NCBI RefSeq assembly: GCF_000828915.1
Contig: NZ_AP014569.1
Location: 1,922,001 to 1,986,000 of the forward strand
Source: Serpentinimonas maccroryi
GTDB taxonomy: Bacteria; Pseudomonadota; Gammaproteobacteria; Burkholderiales; Burkholderiaceae_C
Length of the DNA: 64,000 bases
Direction: 5' to 3'
Shown here: positions 39,801 to 46,859 of the stretch, piece after piece
How the letters are laid out: every line of letters starts with the position of its first letter
Numbering within the stretch: position 1 is the stretch's first letter
The notes under the pieces: generated by a model
The model's database searches: none
Told to the model about the DNA's origin: nothing
Seen by the model: only the letters and a program-made list of their open reading frames with translations
Translations under genes and position numbers: made by a program

Positions 39801-39965
39801 GCGATAGGCACGGGGGTGATCGGCGGCATGATCACGGGCACCTTGCTGGCAATCGCTTTCGTGCCGGTTTTCTTCCTGGTGGTGCGCACCGCTTTCCAAG
39901 GCAGCCTGCGCCAACATTTCGTGCATCAAGACGACGCACAACAGATCGGGGTGCGACATGACTAA
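36816..39965 (+). CDS. RND multidrug efflux transporter, AcrB/MexB family
   Basis: 1049 residues, HAE-1 family. Twelve membrane helices, with the first at about 9-28 (FAWVIALFVMIAGALSL), and two large periplasmic loops. The proton relay Asp-Asp lies in GIVVDDAIVVVENVERIM (helix 4), and the matching Lys in IGLSAKNAILIVEFAKDL. It exports hydrophobic drugs and solvents using proton motive force. It overlaps the outer-membrane gene by eight bases. The specific substrates are not predictable. Confidence 0.95.
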   Translation: MSRFFIDRPIFAWVIALFVMIAGALSLTQLPVTQYPAVAPPAIQIAVAYPGASAQTLDDSVLSIIEREMNGAPGLMYMESVAQADGTGTLTLSFEQGTDAQLAQVDVQNRLNRATPRLPAAVAQQGVRVEQANNNFLLFVMLSSTEGSTDTVVLGDYAARSVVPVLQRVPGVGQAMLFGTEQAMRIWFDPARLQGLGLSSAEVLNAIRNQNIQIPAGEIGALPNLAGQGIVATVVVEGQLRSVADFERLLLRANPDGSTVRLGDVARVELGGQLYATSARLNGQPAVGIGIQLATDGNALAAAQAVRDQLQQLERHFPAGMQWSIPYDSSRFVEISIQQVALTLAEAVVLVFLIMFLFLQNWRYTLIPTIVVPIALLGTLASLLALGFSINVLTLFGMVLVIGIVVDDAIVVVENVERIMREEGLAAREATYKAMRQISGAIVGITVVLVSVFVPLAFFDGAIGNIFRQFAAVMGLSIAFSGFFALTLTPALCATLLKHAPAGHAQQKGFFGWFNRGFDRTTQRYQGLVGVLLGRPGRTLVVYVAVIAAALVVYQRLPTSFLPNEDQGNLLINVQLPPGATQERTQAVMEQVEQFMLAQPEVESMVGVLGFSFSGQGQNAALAFVTLTDWSERSAPENSAQALAGRAFMALSGVRDAIIFPLSPPPIPELGSASGFSFRLQDRAGQGHDALYAARNQLLGLAAQSPVLAQVRPDGLEPAPQLQLDIDRERAAALGVGFEQIAHTLSVALGSAYVNDFPNAGRLQRVLVQADAPARMQPEDLLRLTVPNQQGQAVPLSAFARTHWVLGPMQSVRYNGFPAMRINGEAAPGFSSGAAMAEMERLVSQLPPGFGFEWTGQSFEEQRAGAQAYIVYALAILAVFLCLAALYESWTIPLAVILVVPLGMLGVLLAVLLRGLDADVYFQIGLITIIGLSAKNAILIVEFAKDLQAQGRSVRDAALEAARLRLRPIIMTSLAFTAGVVPLAIATGAGAQSQQAIGTGVIGGMITGTLLAIAFVPVFFLVVRTAFQGSLRQHFVHQDDAQQIGVRHD

Positions 39966-41391
39966 ACGCTTGACTGCAACGCTGCGGCTGCGCCTGTGGG
40001 GCGCGAGCGCTCTGGCCTTTGGGTTGTTAAGCGGCTGCTCACAGTTCCAGCCCTACCAGCGCGCCGACATCGCTCTGCCCAGCCACTGGGCCACGGCAGG
40101 CGCCGAGGCCACCCGCACCGCCACCGAGCCGTCTGCGGCACCACTGCCGTGGCGCGGCTTTGTCAACCATGCGCCGCTGCAAACGCTGATCGAGCAGGCG
40201 TTGGAGCACAACCTCGATGCCCGCATCGCCCAGCGCCAAATGGCGCAACTGCAAGCCCAATGGCAGCAGCGCCGCGCCGCCCAAGGCCCTACGCTGGCCG
40301 CCGCCGCCGACGCCCAACGCGCGGGCGGTGACGGCGCCATGGGCAACCAGTACCGCGCCGGGCTGCTGGTTTCCAGCTGGGAAATCGACTTTTTTGGCCG
40401 GCTGCAAAGCCTATCGGAGGCCGCGCGGGCGCAGTACCTGGCATCAGCCGAAGCCGAGCGCTGGGTGCGCGTGAGCTTGGTGTCTGGGGTGGTGGCGGCA
40501 TGGCTCGAGGTGCAAAGCGCACACGCCCTGCTCGAGGTGTCGCAGCGCACCTTGGCCAACCACGAGGCCAGCTTGCGGCTGGTGCAGCTGCGCTTGCAAC
40601 ACGGCACCGCCTCGGCCCTGCAGCGCCAGCACAGCGAGGCGCTGGTGCAAGCCGCGCGGGTGGCGCAAGCGCGCCAGCAGCGCCAGCTGCAGCTGGCCTT
40701 GCACCAGTTGCAGCAGCTGGTGGGGCCGCTGCACGACCCGGCCGCCAGCACACCGGCTCCCCTACCCAACGACACCAGCAGCGCCAACGGCAACCAAACG
40801 CTGGCGCTGCTGCAGCCGGTGGCCGTCGGCCTGCCCTCCGAGGTGCTGTTGCAGCGCCCCGATGTGCGCGCCGCCGAAAACCGGCTGGCTGCCGCCCAAG
40901 CGCAGATCGGGGCGGCACGCGCGGCCTTCTTTCCGCGCATCGCGCTCACCGCCCAGCTCGGCAGCGCCAGCACCGAACTGGCCGGCCTGTTTGCCAGCGG
41001 CAGCTGGGGCTGGACGCTGGCCCCGCAAGCCCTGCTGCCGCTGTTCGACTACGGCGCCAACCGGGCGGGTTTGGCGGCGGCGCAGGCCGAACGCGACATC
41101 GCCCTGCTGCAGTACGAGCAAGCCATACAAAGCGCATTTAAAGAAGTGCGCGACGCGCTCGCCAGCCAAAGCTTGATGCAGACCGAATACGCTGCGCAGC
41201 AGGCGCTGTGGCAGGCCGAAAGCCAGCGCGCCCACTTAAGCGCGCGGCTGCTGGCGTTGGGCAGCGCCAGCCAACTGGAACTGCTCGACGCCCAGCGCAG
41301 CGCCTTTGCCGCCGAACAGCAACTGGTGCAGCTGCGCTTTGCCCTGCTGCAAAATCGGGTCGCCCTGTACCGCGCCACCGGCGGGCATTGA
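39958..41391 (+). CDS. Outer-membrane efflux channel lipoprotein, NodT/OprM family
   Basis: 477 residues. A lipoprotein signal with GLLSGCSQFQPYQR (lipobox LSGC). Two OEP repeats form long helical coiled regions (about 65-260 and 280-470), with RPDVRAAENRLAAAQAQIGA typical. It completes the tripartite pump as a trimeric outer-membrane duct. Stops 58 bases before the convergent patatin gene. Confidence 0.93.
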   Translation: MTKRLTATLRLRLWGASALAFGLLSGCSQFQPYQRADIALPSHWATAGAEATRTATEPSAAPLPWRGFVNHAPLQTLIEQALEHNLDARIAQRQMAQLQAQWQQRRAAQGPTLAAAADAQRAGGDGAMGNQYRAGLLVSSWEIDFFGRLQSLSEAARAQYLASAEAERWVRVSLVSGVVAAWLEVQSAHALLEVSQRTLANHEASLRLVQLRLQHGTASALQRQHSEALVQAARVAQARQQRQLQLALHQLQQLVGPLHDPAASTPAPLPNDTSSANGNQTLALLQPVAVGLPSEVLLQRPDVRAAENRLAAAQAQIGAARAAFFPRIALTAQLGSASTELAGLFASGSWGWTLAPQALLPLFDYGANRAGLAAAQAERDIALLQYEQAIQSAFKEVRDALASQSLMQTEYAAQQALWQAESQRAHLSARLLALGSASQLELLDAQRSAFAAEQQLVQLRFALLQNRVALYRATGGH

Positions 41392-41449
41392 CGCCGTGGC
41401 GGCGGTCGCCCAGTGGCGCCCTTCGCAGCTTGGCTCCCTGCGCTCTGAT

Positions 41450-42559
41450 TTAGAGGCTGTCGCACCCCTGCAGCCCGCACTCGCGGCGCAAATCGAGCGT
41501 GGCGCGCTGCCCCAGGTCGGCGCGGTGGGCTTGCAGCCAGGCGTCGGCGACGCTGTGGCCACGCGCATACAGATCGAGCAAGAAGGGCGGGTCGGTGCGC
41601 AGTTTGGATGCCGCCCCCAGCTCAACCAGCGCTGCGCCGCCGTCGATGCGGTGCGTGCGCAGCGCGGCGATGCGCGCCATGAGCGGGTCGCGCCCGGGGT
41701 GCGTGGCCGCCGGGCCGTCTTGCTCGATCAGGTTTTTGAGCAACTGCACCGTGCGCAGCTCTTTGAGCAGGCTGGCGTTGAAAGTGATCTCGCCGACCCG
41801 GTCCATGATGTCGGCCACCTGCTGCGGCACCTGGCTGCGCAGCATCGGGTTGATCTGCACCAGCAGCAAGTCGTCGGCTGGGCTTTCGCTGATGAGCGGC
41901 ATGAGCGAGGGGTTGCCGGCGTAGCCGCCGTCCCAATAGGCTTCGCCGTCGATCTCCACGGCCTGAAACAGCGTGGGCAAGCAAGCCGAAGCCAGCGCCA
42001 CCTCGGCGCTCAGCTCGTGCTGGCGAAACACGCGCAAGGCGCCGGTGCGCACGTGCGTGGCGGCGATGAACAGCTGCGTTTTGGTGCAAGCGCGCACGCG
42101 CTCAAAATCGACCGTGCGCTCCAAAATGCTGCGCAGCGGATTGAGGTCGAGCGGGTTGAACTGATACGGCGAAAACGGCTGGCCGATGGCCTTGCTCCAC
42201 CAGCGCATCGACTCTTGGCTGGCCTGCTGCCAGGCTTGCACGCCGGGCAGGCGCGCCGTCCACGCACTGAAGCCACCCATGGCCGGCTGCAGCAGCGCAA
42301 AGGGCGATTGCGCCCCCACCTGGGTCCAGAAGTCGCGCAGGGTTTTGCGCGCGCCCTCGCGCCCGCCCTCCATCAGCCCGGCGGCCAGCGCCACCGCGTT
42401 CATGGCCCCGGCGCTGGTGCCGCTGATGGCCGCGATTTCTAGGGTTTCGTCTTGCAGCAGCCGGTCCAGCACACCCCACGTGAAGGCGCCATGCGCACCA
42501 CCGCCTTGCAAGGCGAGGTCGATCGGCAGGGGTTTGGTGGGGCTTGGGGCTTGGGTCAT
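41450..42559 (-). CDS. Patatin-like phospholipase
   Basis: 369 residues from the ATG at 42559 (MTQAPSPTKPLPIDLALQ); an ATG at 42577 is also possible and a far start at 42727 is not supported. The oxyanion loop is LQGGGAHGAFTWGVL, the nucleophile Ser lies in SGTSAGAMNAVAL, and the catalytic Asp in YWDGGYAGNPSL. It hydrolyses lipid acyl esters. Unlike the long RssA-type with membrane anchors, no membrane helix is seen. It forms the left border of the accessory island. Confidence 0.88.
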   Translation of the reverse strand: MTQAPSPTKPLPIDLALQGGGAHGAFTWGVLDRLLQDETLEIAAISGTSAGAMNAVALAAGLMEGGREGARKTLRDFWTQVGAQSPFALLQPAMGGFSAWTARLPGVQAWQQASQESMRWWSKAIGQPFSPYQFNPLDLNPLRSILERTVDFERVRACTKTQLFIAATHVRTGALRVFRQHELSAEVALASACLPTLFQAVEIDGEAYWDGGYAGNPSLMPLISESPADDLLLVQINPMLRSQVPQQVADIMDRVGEITFNASLLKELRTVQLLKNLIEQDGPAATHPGRDPLMARIAALRTHRIDGGAALVELGAASKLRTDPPFLLDLYARGHSVADAWLQAHRADLGQRATLDLRRECGLQGCDSL

Positions 42560-42724
42560 GAGGCCATTATGCTGCATTGCAACATCATATGCACCACAGC
42601 CTGCTGACCGGGGCGGCTTTGCTGCAGTGAGCCGGTCGCGCGAGGGTCGTGGTCTGGCTGGGCTGGCGGCGCGGGCGGGACGCATGGACGCGCAGTGGCT
42701 GCGTTTTGAGCGCCCACGCAGACG

Positions 42725-42763
42725 CAAAAAACCCCCAAGGCACGAAGGTGCTGGGGGGGGTTT
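42725..42763 (-). terminator. Intrinsic terminator after the RelE module
   Basis: Hairpin of AAACCCCCAAGGCAC with a GGGGGGGGTTT partner, followed on the minus strand by TTTTTTG. It serves the RelE toxin gene. Its sequence and both flanks (CCCACGCAGACGCA before, TTTTGATC after) nearly match the porin terminators at 46698 and 48114. Confidence 0.75.
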
Positions 42764-42805
42764 GGCACACTTTTGATCAGGGCTACGGCCAAGGGGCGAA
42801 AAAAA

Positions 42806-43078
42806 TCAGTGGTGGCAAACCTCTTTGCGGTCGCCGATGCGCACCACAAGGATGCGCAGAGCACTGTCCTCGATGCTGGCGATGATGCGCCAGTCGCCGA
42901 CACGGTACTTCCAAAAGACCCCCAGCTTGGAGCCCTTGAGGGCTTTGCCGATGCTGCGGGGGTCGTCGAGATGGGCGACACGCCCATGCAAAAAAACAAG
43001 GATGCGCCGCGCTACCTGCGGGTCGATTCTGCAAAGCTCGCGCTCGGCGGCGGGGTCGAGTTCAACCTTCCATGCCAT
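42806..43078 (-). CDS. RelE/ParE-family toxin
   Basis: 90 residues of the RelE/StbE toxin fold: KVELDPAAERELCRIDPQVA, LVFLHGRVAHLDDPRSIG, FWKYRVGDWRIIASIEDSAL and RIGDRKEVCHH. The Arg-rich strand and C-terminal His/Arg fit a ribosome-dependent mRNase, which cuts mRNA during translation. Full length, so probably active. It overlaps the antitoxin gene by 17 bases, antitoxin first. Confidence 0.85.
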   Translation of the reverse strand: MAWKVELDPAAERELCRIDPQVARRILVFLHGRVAHLDDPRSIGKALKGSKLGVFWKYRVGDWRIIASIEDSALRILVVRIGDRKEVCHH

Positions 43079-43286
43079 AGCGCTTCATCACTTCTTCGAG
43101 AGGCACGGTCTGGGTTTTGCCTGAGCGAATATCGATCAGGCGTTGCTCGGCCAAGTACAAATCTTCGAGGTCGTCTAGGTGCTCAAGGATGGCCTCGCGG
43201 GCGTAGAAGGTCTTGGTGCGGCCGGTGGCTCGCGCCAGCGCTTCAAGGCGGCTTTCCACCTCAGCGGGTAGTCGGATGGCAAGCAT
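43062..43286 (-). CDS. Ribbon-helix-helix antitoxin
   Basis: 74 residues. MLAIRLPAEVESRLEALARA is an RHH DNA-binding start, and KTFYAREAILEHLDDLEDLY completes the fold; the tail would wrap the toxin. AAGGAG lies eight bases before the ATG. It probably represses its own promoter through the palindrome at 43311-43322. Confidence 0.85.
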   Translation of the reverse strand: MLAIRLPAEVESRLEALARATGRTKTFYAREAILEHLDDLEDLYLAEQRLIDIRSGKTQTVPLEEVMKRYGMEG

Positions 43287-43310
43287 GCTTCATACTCCTT
43301 TGGATGAATT

Positions 43311-43322
43311 TATACAAGTATA
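43311..43322 (-). promoter_or_regulatory. Palindromic operator of the RelE/RHH module
   Basis: TATACAAGTATA, arms TATAC/GTATA. On the minus strand it supplies a TATACT or TATAAA -10, 25 bases before the antitoxin ATG. A likely autoregulatory site. Confidence 0.6.
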
Positions 43323-43333
43323 GCGCGCGTCGC

Positions 43334-43384
43334 CAAATCGCACAAATCGCACAAATCGCACAAATCGCACAAATCGCACAAATT
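43334..43384. repeat. 9-base tandem repeat upstream of the RHH antitoxin
   Basis: Five exact copies of CAAATCGCA and a partial, diverged sixth. It lies just upstream of the antitoxin operator, where a -35 region would be. The unit carries AAATCG, which is also the arm of the PAL palindromes. The unit is in multiples of three and open in both directions (Gln-Ile-Ala or Phe-Val-Arg repeats), but I see no gene there. Confidence 0.9.
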
Positions 43385-43511
43385 GCTGATCACGATGGTA
43401 TGTGCTCAACTCTGGCGAGGGGGCTGGCCAGCTAGGGCTGGGGCCGGAAAATCTTGGTCTGTCCGCAGCTTCCCACTTGACGACATATTCCATCCGAGGC
43501 ATACTCGGCGC

Positions 43512-43730
43512 ATGACTTGGGATATCGAATACACCGATGAGTTCGGCCGCTGGTGGAACACCTTAACCGAGGCCGAGCAGGTCTCCCTGGCAGCTTCGGT
43601 GCAGTTTTTGCTGATCGGTGGCGACAAAACCGCTGACGAACGCTGGTACGAGGTCAATATCCCCGTGGCTGACCGACTGTACGATGAACGCTTGGATGAA
43701 CTGCGAAAGGAAGGGCTGATCAATGGCTAA
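43512..43730 (+). pseudogene. higB: HigB-type toxin with in-frame internal deletion
   Basis: 72 codons. The start MTWDIEYTDEFGRWWNTLTE and the end IGGDKTADERWYEV plus IPVADRLYDERLDELRKEGL both match the roughly 115-residue HigB family ends. The middle 40-45 residues, which hold the family's Leu-Arg-rich strands and catalytic arginines, are missing between SLAASVQ and FLLIGGDK, with the frame kept. It is likely inactive as an mRNase but could still bind HigA. The antitoxin overlaps it by eight bases and is intact. Toxin precedes antitoxin, as in higBA. Confidence 0.8.
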
Positions 43731-44049
43731 CAAATTTGCTGATTTGCGCGCACAGATGACGTCCGAAGCGCGCGCTCGCGTCCAAGCCAAGGCGCAGGCC
43801 ATGCTGGCAGAAATGCCGCTCAACGAACTGCGGCAGGCGCGCGGGTTGTCGCAAAAGATGCTGGCCGAGGTACTGCACGTCCAGCAACCCGCAGTGGCCA
43901 AGATCGAAAAGCGCACCGATATGTACATCTCTACGCTGCGCAGCCACATCGAGGCCATGGGCGGCGAGCTGGAGGTGGTGGCGCGCTTTCCCGACGGCGC
44001 AGTCAAGATTTCCAACTTTGCCGACTTGGGCAAGGTCACGGCTGTTTGA
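43723..44049 (+). CDS. higA: HigA-type XRE-family antitoxin
   Basis: 108 residues. The helix-turn-helix is LPLNELRQ-like: LRQARGLSQKMLAEVLHVQQ (near 43-62), followed by AVAKIEKRTDMYISTLRSHI. AAGGAAGG lies ahead of the start. HigA represses its operon and blocks HigB; here the cognate toxin is internally deleted, so it may be an orphan. Confidence 0.85.
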   Translation: MANKFADLRAQMTSEARARVQAKAQAMLAEMPLNELRQARGLSQKMLAEVLHVQQPAVAKIEKRTDMYISTLRSHIEAMGGELEVVARFPDGAVKISNFADLGKVTAV

Positions 44050-44566
44050 TCAGCAATCTTGGCTTGACACCGACATTTCCTTCGGGTGGGATGGCTTTTG
44101 CGCTTGGTGCTGGATGGCTGGCTGGCCGGAGCTGGGCTGGGCCGGGGTTCGTCAGTCGCAGGCTCTGATTCCTCACCCCGGCCCGGAAACGGAAAATCGT
44201 GGTCTGACCCCCATGGCACTCGGTTAAGCCCGAAGCGCGCGGAATCAGGGTGCGTTGCGCGCAAGTCAGAGCCGCGCCCTGTGCCAGAAAATCGTCCTCC
44301 GAACACGGTGAACCTCCGTGGGGGTGCGGGCTGTGGCACTGGGGGCAGTCGGCCTCATGCCGTTTTGCTGCGCGGCCAAAAATCGGCCAACCGCCCCCAG
44401 CGCCACAGCCCCCGCGCAAATCGGTACTTGACTCCGATCCCCATGTTTTTGGCTTAACCGAGTGCCATGATGGCCTGACCCCGATTTTTTACCGAACCCC
44501 ATGCACGCTGTTTGCACCGTGCACGCTGTTAGATTTTCTGGTAAAGTATCTGACAATGAGGCCGAC
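44050..44566. other. Repeat-rich intergenic mosaic between HigA and AbiE modules
   Basis: 517 bases without a supportable gene. From left: a GGCTGG-rich tract (44105-44155); a PAL half-site, GAAAATCGTGGTCTGACCCC (from 44192); the block GCACTCGGTTAAGCC (44217); a 26-base segment also found inverted at 51072-51097; L-element 1 (44329-44470); a PAL-like CCTGACCCCGATTTTTT end (to about 44487); and two direct repeats TGCACGCTGTT (44504, 44520) next to the AbiE promoter. Confidence 0.7.
44329..44470. repeat. L-element copy 1
   Basis: An 18-base GC stem, GGCTGTGGCACTGGGGGC (44329-44346) with GCCCCCAGCGCCACAGCC (44393-44410), one mismatch. It encloses a loop holding GGCCTCATGCCG and GGCCAAAAATCGGCC. 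A shared tail to 44470 reads TCGGTACTTGACTCCGATCC and then GGCTTAACCGAGTGCC. It is a direct repeat with copy 2 at 46349-46489, and the pair brackets the AbiE module. Confidence 0.85.
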
Positions 44567-45178
44567 ATGAGCACATCACAAGCCATCCGCGAGCGCATCG
44601 CTGCCCAGCCTGCTGGAGCACCTTTTACCCCAGCCTTGTTTGCAGGGTTGGGTTCGCGCGCATCCATTGATCAGGCCCTGATGCGCCTGACCAAGGCTGG
44701 GTTCGTCGAGCGCCTGGGCCGTGGACTCTACACCGCGCCCAGAACCAGCCGTTTTGGCTTGAAAACCATGCCTACGCCAGAGGCAGTGGCGCAGACTATT
44801 GCTGCCACTGAGGGCGCAACCATCGAGGTGCACGGGGCCGAGGCTGCTCGTCGTTTGGGATTCAGCACGCAGGTGCCAGCGCAGCCCGTGTTTTGCACCA
44901 CCGGCGCGTCACACACCGTGCGCATGGGCAAGCTGCAGGTGCGGCTGCAGCACGTCGCGGCGCGCAAGCTCGCACTGGCCGGGCGGCCAGCGGGCCAAGC
45001 GTTGGCCGCGCTTTGGTACCTCGGACGTGGGCAAGTCACGCCGGCCACTTTTGAGCGCATCGCCGCCAAGCTGCCGAAGCTTGAGTTCGAGGCATTGCGC
45101 AGCGCCAAGGCCTCGATGCCAGCCTGGATGATCGATGCCCTGCGCCGCTACGAACAAGGCACGGCAGCGTATGACTGA
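44567..45178 (+). CDS. AbiEi-type antitoxin (DUF6088)
   Basis: 203 residues from the ATG at 44567. An N-terminal winged helix (SRASIDQALMRLTKAGFVER, GRGLYTAP) is joined to a carboxyl domain with HGAEAARRLGFST and GKLQVRLQHVAARK. AbiEi-type proteins repress their operon and neutralise AbiEii, forming a type IV toxin-antitoxin or abortive-infection system. A start at 44501 would run into the direct repeats TGCACGCTGTT that look like operator half-sites. Overlaps AbiEii by eight bases. Confidence 0.85.
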   Translation: MSTSQAIRERIAAQPAGAPFTPALFAGLGSRASIDQALMRLTKAGFVERLGRGLYTAPRTSRFGLKTMPTPEAVAQTIAATEGATIEVHGAEAARRLGFSTQVPAQPVFCTTGASHTVRMGKLQVRLQHVAARKLALAGRPAGQALAALWYLGRGQVTPATFERIAAKLPKLEFEALRSAKASMPAWMIDALRRYEQGTAAYD

Positions 45179-46226
45179 CGATCTACGCGAGCGCTACTTT
45201 GACCTGCCCGCCAGCGACCAAGCCGATTTGCTCCAGAGCCTAGCGCCGGTGATGGGGCGCCGGGCCGAAATCCTCGAAAAAGACATCTGGCTGTGCCAGG
45301 TGCTCGACACCCTGTTTCAGCTGCCATGCCGCAAGCCCATGGCTTTCAAGGGCGGCACCTCGCTGTCAAAGGTGTACAAAGCGATTGACCGCTTCTCCGA
45401 AGACATCGATGTCACGGTGGACTACCGCAGCCTAGTGACCGACGCGCCAGAGCTGGAAGCCATCAGCAGCAACAGTGCGCGCGGCAAGTTGTCGGATGCT
45501 TTGAAGGCAGCGCTCGCCCAGCACGTAAAAGACGAGCTGGTGCCGGCATTGCGGGCCGCGCTGGCCTTGGCGTTGCCCACGCAGCCCACCAGCATTGAGG
45601 TCAGCGCTGATGCAGAAAAGCTGTGGGTGTACTACCCAAGCGCGGTAGAGAACACCGACACCTACATGCGCTCGAGCATCTTGATCGAGTTCGGCGGCCG
45701 CAACTCCACCTTGCCTCAGAGCACGCTGGCTATTGCGCCGGATGTGGCCGTGCACGTTCCCGGCCTGGCCTTACCGACGGCGCAGGTGTCGGTGCTGTCG
45801 GCAGCGCGCACCTTCTGGGAGAAAGCCACGCTGATTCACGTCGAGTGCCATCGCCCGGGCCTTAAGCCCAGCGCGCAACGACTGTCGCGCCATTGGTACG
45901 ACCTAGCGCGCCTTGCTGATCACGAGCTTGGGCAGCAAGCTCTGCAGGACATGGATCTGCTGCGCGACGTGCTGCGCATCAAAGAAACCTTCTACCGCAG
46001 CGGTTTCAGCCACTACGACCGATGCGCCAAGGGCGGCTTGAAACTGATCCCTGAGGCGTCGATGCTTGAAGCCTTGCGCCTAGACTACCAGGCGATGCTG
46101 ACTGCGCAGATGTTTTACGGCGATACCGTGTCGTTTGAGGCCATTGTGGAACGGCTGGTGGCTTTGGAGTTGGAAATCAACAGAACAACCAAGGAAAAAG
46201 CTCGCAGCTCAATAAAGCATTCCTGA
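45171..46226 (+). CDS. AbiEii-type nucleotidyltransferase toxin
   Basis: 351 residues. The nucleotidyltransferase signature is FKGGTSLSKVYKAIDRFSED followed by DIDVTVD; GG-S plus the D-x-D pair are intact. The second catalytic block is ARTFWEKATLIHVECHR with RHWYDLARL, typical of AbiEii. The family transfers nucleotides to targets such as tRNA and halts growth on phage infection. It appears complete. The module is framed by direct repeats L1 and L2. Confidence 0.9.
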   Translation: MTDDLRERYFDLPASDQADLLQSLAPVMGRRAEILEKDIWLCQVLDTLFQLPCRKPMAFKGGTSLSKVYKAIDRFSEDIDVTVDYRSLVTDAPELEAISSNSARGKLSDALKAALAQHVKDELVPALRAALALALPTQPTSIEVSADAEKLWVYYPSAVENTDTYMRSSILIEFGGRNSTLPQSTLAIAPDVAVHVPGLALPTAQVSVLSAARTFWEKATLIHVECHRPGLKPSAQRLSRHWYDLARLADHELGQQALQDMDLLRDVLRIKETFYRSGFSHYDRCAKGGLKLIPEASMLEALRLDYQAMLTAQMFYGDTVSFEAIVERLVALELEINRTTKEKARSSIKHS

Positions 46227-46348
46227 GGGCCAGCGCAACAAGCCCCAAACAGCCTGCCAGCACCAAAGTTCATGACTTTGAAGTCAGGAGCAGCCGGGTT
46301 CTATAGCGGCGACAAGCATTATGACATGGGGGTTCCGTAGGGGGTAAG

Positions 46349-46489
46349 GGCTGTGGCGCTGGGGGCAGTCGGCCTCATGCCGTCCGCTTCGCGGCCAAAA
46401 ATCGGCCAACCGCCCCCAGCGCCACAGCCCCCGCGCAAATCGGTACTTGACTCCGATCCCCATGTTTTTGGCTTAACCGAGTGCCATGA
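46349..46489. repeat. L-element copy 2
   Basis: A perfect 18-base stem, GGCTGTGGCGCTGGGGGC (46349-46366) with GCCCCCAGCGCCACAGCC (46412-46429), a 45-base loop and the same 60-base tail as copy 1. It matches copy 1 almost base for base, in the same direction; the main difference is in the loop (TCCGCTTC for TTTTGCTGC). Confidence 0.9.
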
Positions 46490-46540
46490 GGGTCTGGCCC
46501 TGACTTTCGTGCTGCAGCTTAGACCATCGGCTTCGTAGCT

Positions 46541-46623
46541 GGCTGGGGCTGGCAGGGGCTGCTGGCCGATTTTTGGCCGCGCAGCGGACGGTATGAGGCC
46601 GGCGGCCCCTGCCAGCCCCAGCC
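46541..46623. repeat. L-element copy 3, same loop but different stem
   Basis: A perfect 19-base stem, GGCTGGGGCTGGCAGGGGC (46541-46559) with GCCCCTGCCAGCCCCAGCC (46605-46623). The 45-base loop is the reverse complement of the copy 2 loop with a few changes (GGCCGATTTTTGGCCGCG, then GCGGACGG and ATGAGGCC). The stem shares nothing obvious with copies 1 and 2 beyond GC content. Confidence 0.88.
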
Positions 46624-46697
46624 AGCCCCAGTGCGCGTGCAAGCTTGCGCGCTTGCTGACTGTGCTTTGCAAGTGCTTTGCAAGCCCACGCAGACGC

Positions 46698-46732
46698 AAA
46701 AAACCCCCAAGGCCCGAAAGCGCTGGGGGTTT
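46698..46732 (-). terminator. Intrinsic terminator of porin 1
   Basis: Stem AAACCCCC/GGGGGTTT with an inner GGCCCGAAAGCGC turn. On the minus strand it ends TTTTTTG. It lies 128 bases past the porin 1 stop. Confidence 0.85.
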
Positions 46733-46859
46733 GGCACGTTTTGATCTGGCTTGAGGCGCTGGCGCTGCGGGTACGCAGAGCCAGCGCTTGGGTCCGTAGG
46801 CTGGGGCTGACTAGGTGCTGCGCGGTGTCAGCAACTGAGCTAGCCGCAGCCCAGCGGGA

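Larger units (their letters stand above)
46227..46859. other. Repeat-rich intergenic region between AbiEii and porin 1
   Basis: 633 bases without a gene. It holds L-element 2 (46349-46489), L-element 3 (46541-46623), the porin terminator (46698-46732), and a GC-rich stretch with self-complementary GCTGGCGCTGCGG and CAGAGCCAGCGCTTGGG that is shared with the 3' flank of porin 2. Short open frames here are repeats read through. Confidence 0.75.

Noticed and set aside
43334-43384. Short tandem repeats that could suggest a CRISPR array
   Set aside because: The units are 9 bases with no spacers between them, and no cas gene is near.
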